From Candidatus Bathyarchaeota archaeon (GTDB lineage Archaea > Thermoproteota > Bathyarchaeia > Bathyarchaeales > Bathycorpusculaceae): a stretch of 15,401 nucleotides of DNA. Location of the stretch: assembly GCA_030673805.1 (NCBI GenBank), contig DAOVIH010000022.1:1-15401 (forward strand), read 5' to 3'. The position numbers and the translations under genes were made by a program. The notes beneath the pieces were generated by a model. That model saw nothing but the letters and a program-made list of their open reading frames with translations. It was not told the DNA's origin and ran no database searches. Each line of letters starts with the position of its first letter. Position 1 is the stretch's first letter. Of this stretch, positions 13,775-15,401 are shown piece after piece.

Positions 13775-14484
13775 TAGAAGTTGCAACTCCTAATACGCGC
13801 TGTTACTATTGATAGCAATATTTTCAAGCCGTCCACAAAGGGATCCAACTGGCTTTTTCCATAAGTTCTTTGTTCAAAGCTCACAGGGACTTCTTCAACT
13901 CTAAAACCCCTTGCCAATGTTTTAACGAGCATTTCTGACTCTATCTCATACCCGCTGGATCTTAGGGTCATACCTTCAAGAACTTTTGATTTCATCGCCC
14001 GGTAGCCTGACTGAGAGTCAGAAATCACCTTGCGGGTTAGAACTTTGATTAGCATATTGAATATTTGAAGACCAGCTTGGTTCATAGCCCTAGTCGAATT
14101 CGGTTTATTCATCAAGTATCTAGAGCCAATCACTAGATCAGCTTGGTTTTTCAGCAAAGGACTCAGTAGACGAGGAAGCTCCTCAGGGCGATGAGATCCA
14201 TCCGAATCTATCGTAGCTACTATCTCCCCCATAGCTTTTCCCAGACCAGCCCTTAGAGCATAGCCTTTGCCCATGTGTTTTCTCAAAGAGTAAAGCTTGA
14301 TCGGGTGGTTTTTTAAAACTTCCAGAGATTCATCCTCTGAGCAATCATCAACAATTATGATTTCATATTCAAAACCTAGCCGGTTCAAAGTATTTATCAG
14401 GCGTTCAACAACTTGGGCTACTGTTGGAGCTTCATTGAAGACGGGGATTACGGCAGAAAGCAGCATGTCATCTTTTCCTTTCAT
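13774..14484 (-). CDS. Dolichol-phosphate-sugar synthase-like GT2 glycosyltransferase
   Basis: A 236-residue DPM1-type GT2 enzyme, a paralogue of the one at 3055-3738. It shows AVIPVFNEAPTV (11-22), IIVDDCSEDES (43-53), metal-binding DSDGSH (93-98), GSRY, and the subgroup signature SDSQSGYRA (155-163), then the RTYGKS block near the C-terminus. It has no membrane helix. It would load a sugar onto polyprenyl phosphate for use by the downstream glycosyltransferases or a glycan transfer enzyme. Two starts compete: ATG 14484, right at the transcription start predicted from the TATA box (leaderless), and ATG 14466, with AAAGGA 9 nt upstream, giving the more usual N-terminus MLLSAVIPVFNE. It is the first gene of the operon; the next gene begins inside its stop (TAATG). 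Confidence 0.88.
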   Translation of the reverse strand: MKGKDDMLLSAVIPVFNEAPTVAQVVERLINTLNRLGFEYEIIIVDDCSEDESLEVLKNHPIKLYSLRKHMGKGYALRAGLGKAMGEIVATIDSDGSHRPEELPRLLSPLLKNQADLVIGSRYLMNKPNSTRAMNQAGLQIFNMLIKVLTRKVISDSQSGYRAMKSKVLEGMTLRSSGYEIESEMLVKTLARGFRVEEVPVSFEQRTYGKSQLDPFVDGLKILLSIVTARIRSCNF

Positions 14485-14504
14485 AAGGATGCTGAACTGA
14501 AGAA

Positions 14505-14512
14505 TTTATAAA
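14505..14512 (-). promoter_or_regulatory. TATA box of the three-glycosyltransferase operon
   Basis: TTTATAAA is a near-ideal archaeal TATA element, centred 24 bp before the ATG at 14484. It predicts transcription from about 14482-14485, that is, a leaderless ATG 14484 or an 18-nt leader for ATG 14466. It is one half of an 81-bp divergent promoter shared with the membrane protein gene. Confidence 0.6.
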
Positions 14513-14534
14513 CTTTGGTTGTTGGTTCCATCAG

Positions 14535-14544
14535 ACATTTATTA
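14535..14544 (+). promoter_or_regulatory. TATA-box candidate for the membrane protein-cobD unit
   Basis: ACATTTATTA lies about 25 bp before the ATG at 14566, predicting a leaderless transcript. GGTTGATG at 14552-14559 is a weak alternative ribosome-binding site. Confidence 0.45.
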
Positions 14545-14565
14545 GAGCTTCGGTTGATGTAATAA

Positions 14566-15108
14566 ATGGAAAACGCAATGTTAACAGCCCAACCAGATAG
14601 AAAAATGTGGTTTTCAATGTGGTTCTTAGGTTCAATAGTTACTTTTGGGTTAGGTTTCTTTCCTTTGTTCCACAGTTCGATTGAAAGAAGAAATCAACAT
14701 TTCTTGCGGCAGGAAAAACTGGAGAGCCAACTCATTAAGAATCGCAATATTCGAAAATCTGAAGTAGGATTATCCCTGAAAAGTCTTCCAAGGAGAAATG
14801 CAAGAGCATGGGCAGGGTCTATTGTTTTGATTGTTCCAGCGTTCTTAATAGCTTACCATCTTTCAAGAGATCTGCGACTTCACGAAAAACACCAAGAGCT
14901 TTTCCTAAGCAAGTTCTTTCCAGAAATAAGATATGCTCCTCAAAATATAGCCGTTGAAAAATACTTGCTAATCACTTTGTTAACACTGGGGTTTGGGTTA
15001 GTTTACTGGCTTTACAAAGTTTTCAATTTTTACAATAGCCATTTCAAAGAACACATGATGATCGAAGAGGAGATAAAGAGGTTAATGGAGAAAAGAGGCC
15101 TTGATTAA
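14566..15108 (+). CDS. Small membrane protein with internal duplication, DUF4234-like, function unknown
   Basis: A 180-residue protein with three predicted membrane segments (about 15-36, 82-100 and 132-153) and charged stretches between. I do not recognise a characterised homologue. The first and last thirds look like copies of one unit: VTFGLGFFPLFHSS plus IERRNQHFLRQEKLE (25-53) lines up with LTLGFGLVYWLYKV plus FNFYNSHFKEHMMIEEE (139-169). Both have a hydrophobic T-x-G-x-G helix, then an amphipathic helix with N-x-HF, then acidic coil. The second copy (YWLYK) recalls DUF4234 membrane domains. The gene overlaps the TTG start of the CobD-like gene by 8 nt, so the two are probably co-translated. 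A link to corrinoid metabolism is inferred from this alone. Confidence 0.75.
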   Translation: MENAMLTAQPDRKMWFSMWFLGSIVTFGLGFFPLFHSSIERRNQHFLRQEKLESQLIKNRNIRKSEVGLSLKSLPRRNARAWAGSIVLIVPAFLIAYHLSRDLRLHEKHQELFLSKFFPEIRYAPQNIAVEKYLLITLLTLGFGLVYWLYKVFNFYNSHFKEHMMIEEEIKRLMEKRGLD

Positions 15109-15401
15109 TTCCATCAATAAGAGACGATTTCGAAGTCACGGAGGAGATGTGTGGGGTTTTTCAAGAAGGTACAACGTCCCGGTAGAAAAGGTACTCGATT
15201 ATAGCGCACCCATTAATTTTCTGGGCGGTGCCCCAAAGATCGTTGAAACTATTAGAACGAACGCTGAACTGATCAGATTTTATCCTGATCCTAATCCTAA
15301 GGAATTGAAGCAACAAATTGCGGATTACATTGGGGGGGTGGAGCCTGAAAACATAGTCATTGGAAATGGTTCGATTGAACTTATATATTTAATCACTGAG
15401 G
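15101..15401 (+). CDS. cobD: CobD-like L-threonine-O-3-phosphate decarboxylase, N-terminal part
   Basis: The first 100 residues of a PLP-dependent fold-type I aminotransferase-like enzyme, cut by the right edge. HGGDVWGFSRRYNVP (near 14-28) and LDYSAPINFLGGAP are the hallmark opening of CobD, which decarboxylates threonine phosphate to aminopropanol phosphate for the cobamide side chain. It continues with RFYPDPNPKELKQQIADYIG and IVIGNGSIELIYLI, the cofactor-phosphate region shared with histidinol-phosphate aminotransferase (HisC). The HGG start and the cob genes nearby favour CobD over HisC. The start is taken as TTG 15101, inside the end of the membrane protein gene, with GGAG at 15087-15090; no ATG precedes the conserved region in this frame. 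The catalytic lysine lies beyond the window. Confidence 0.85.
   Translation, partial: MINSINKRRFRSHGGDVWGFSRRYNVPVEKVLDYSAPINFLGGAPKIVETIRTNAELIRFYPDPNPKELKQQIADYIGGVEPENIVIGNGSIELIYLITE

Overview
The window is archaeal. The evidence is the gene content: a CobY-type cobinamide-phosphate guanylyltransferase, a CobZ-type (PgpA-like) alpha-ribazole phosphatase, a UbiA enzyme resembling digeranylgeranylglyceryl phosphate synthase, a tetraether-lipid synthase (Tes) type radical SAM enzyme, a DUF1616 protein and archaeal dolichol-phosphate-type glycosyltransferases. Short TATA boxes also lie about 25-45 bp upstream of start codons, and several transcripts look leaderless or nearly so. A Bathyarchaeia-like or other tetraether-making anaerobe would fit, but the lineage cannot be fixed from this sequence. 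No rRNA, tRNA, CRISPR array or insertion sequence was recognised. Gene density is high; the largest gap is about 270 bp (1572-1839).

Layout: (1) 1-847, a divergent pair: the start of a BtuF-like cobalamin-binding lipoprotein (minus, running off the left edge) and cobZ (plus). (2) 924-1571, an unrecognised Rossmann-fold protein with two cysteine clusters (minus). (3) 1840-4286, plus strand: a GT4 glycosyltransferase, a dolichol-phosphate-sugar-synthase-like GT2 and a short DUF1616 membrane-anchored protein. (4) 4289-7570, a tightly coupled minus-strand operon: SDR nucleotide-sugar epimerase, UbiA prenyltransferase and Tes, which looks like a tetraether/glyco-lipid unit. (5) 7628-9036, cobS-cobY (plus), sharing with the epimerase a divergent promoter that contains a strong inverted repeat. 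(6) 9213-11587, a radical SAM/SPASM enzyme translationally coupled to a DUF362 protein. (7) 11584-14484, a minus-strand operon of three glycosyltransferases (GT2, GT2 with membrane tail, GT4). The GT4 appears to start at a CTG codon. (8) 14566-15401, a small membrane protein with an internal duplication, overlapping the start of a CobD-like threonine-phosphate decarboxylase cut by the right edge.

Two themes interleave. One is late cobamide (B12) metabolism: uptake by the BtuF-like protein; aminopropanol-phosphate arm by CobD; nucleotide-loop assembly by CobY, CobS and CobZ. The other is cell-surface and membrane construction: glycosyltransferases, SDR epimerase, UbiA and Tes. Several starts were moved from the longest possible ORF to internal ATGs supported by ATGA/TAATG overlaps with the upstream stop or by Shine-Dalgarno spacing.
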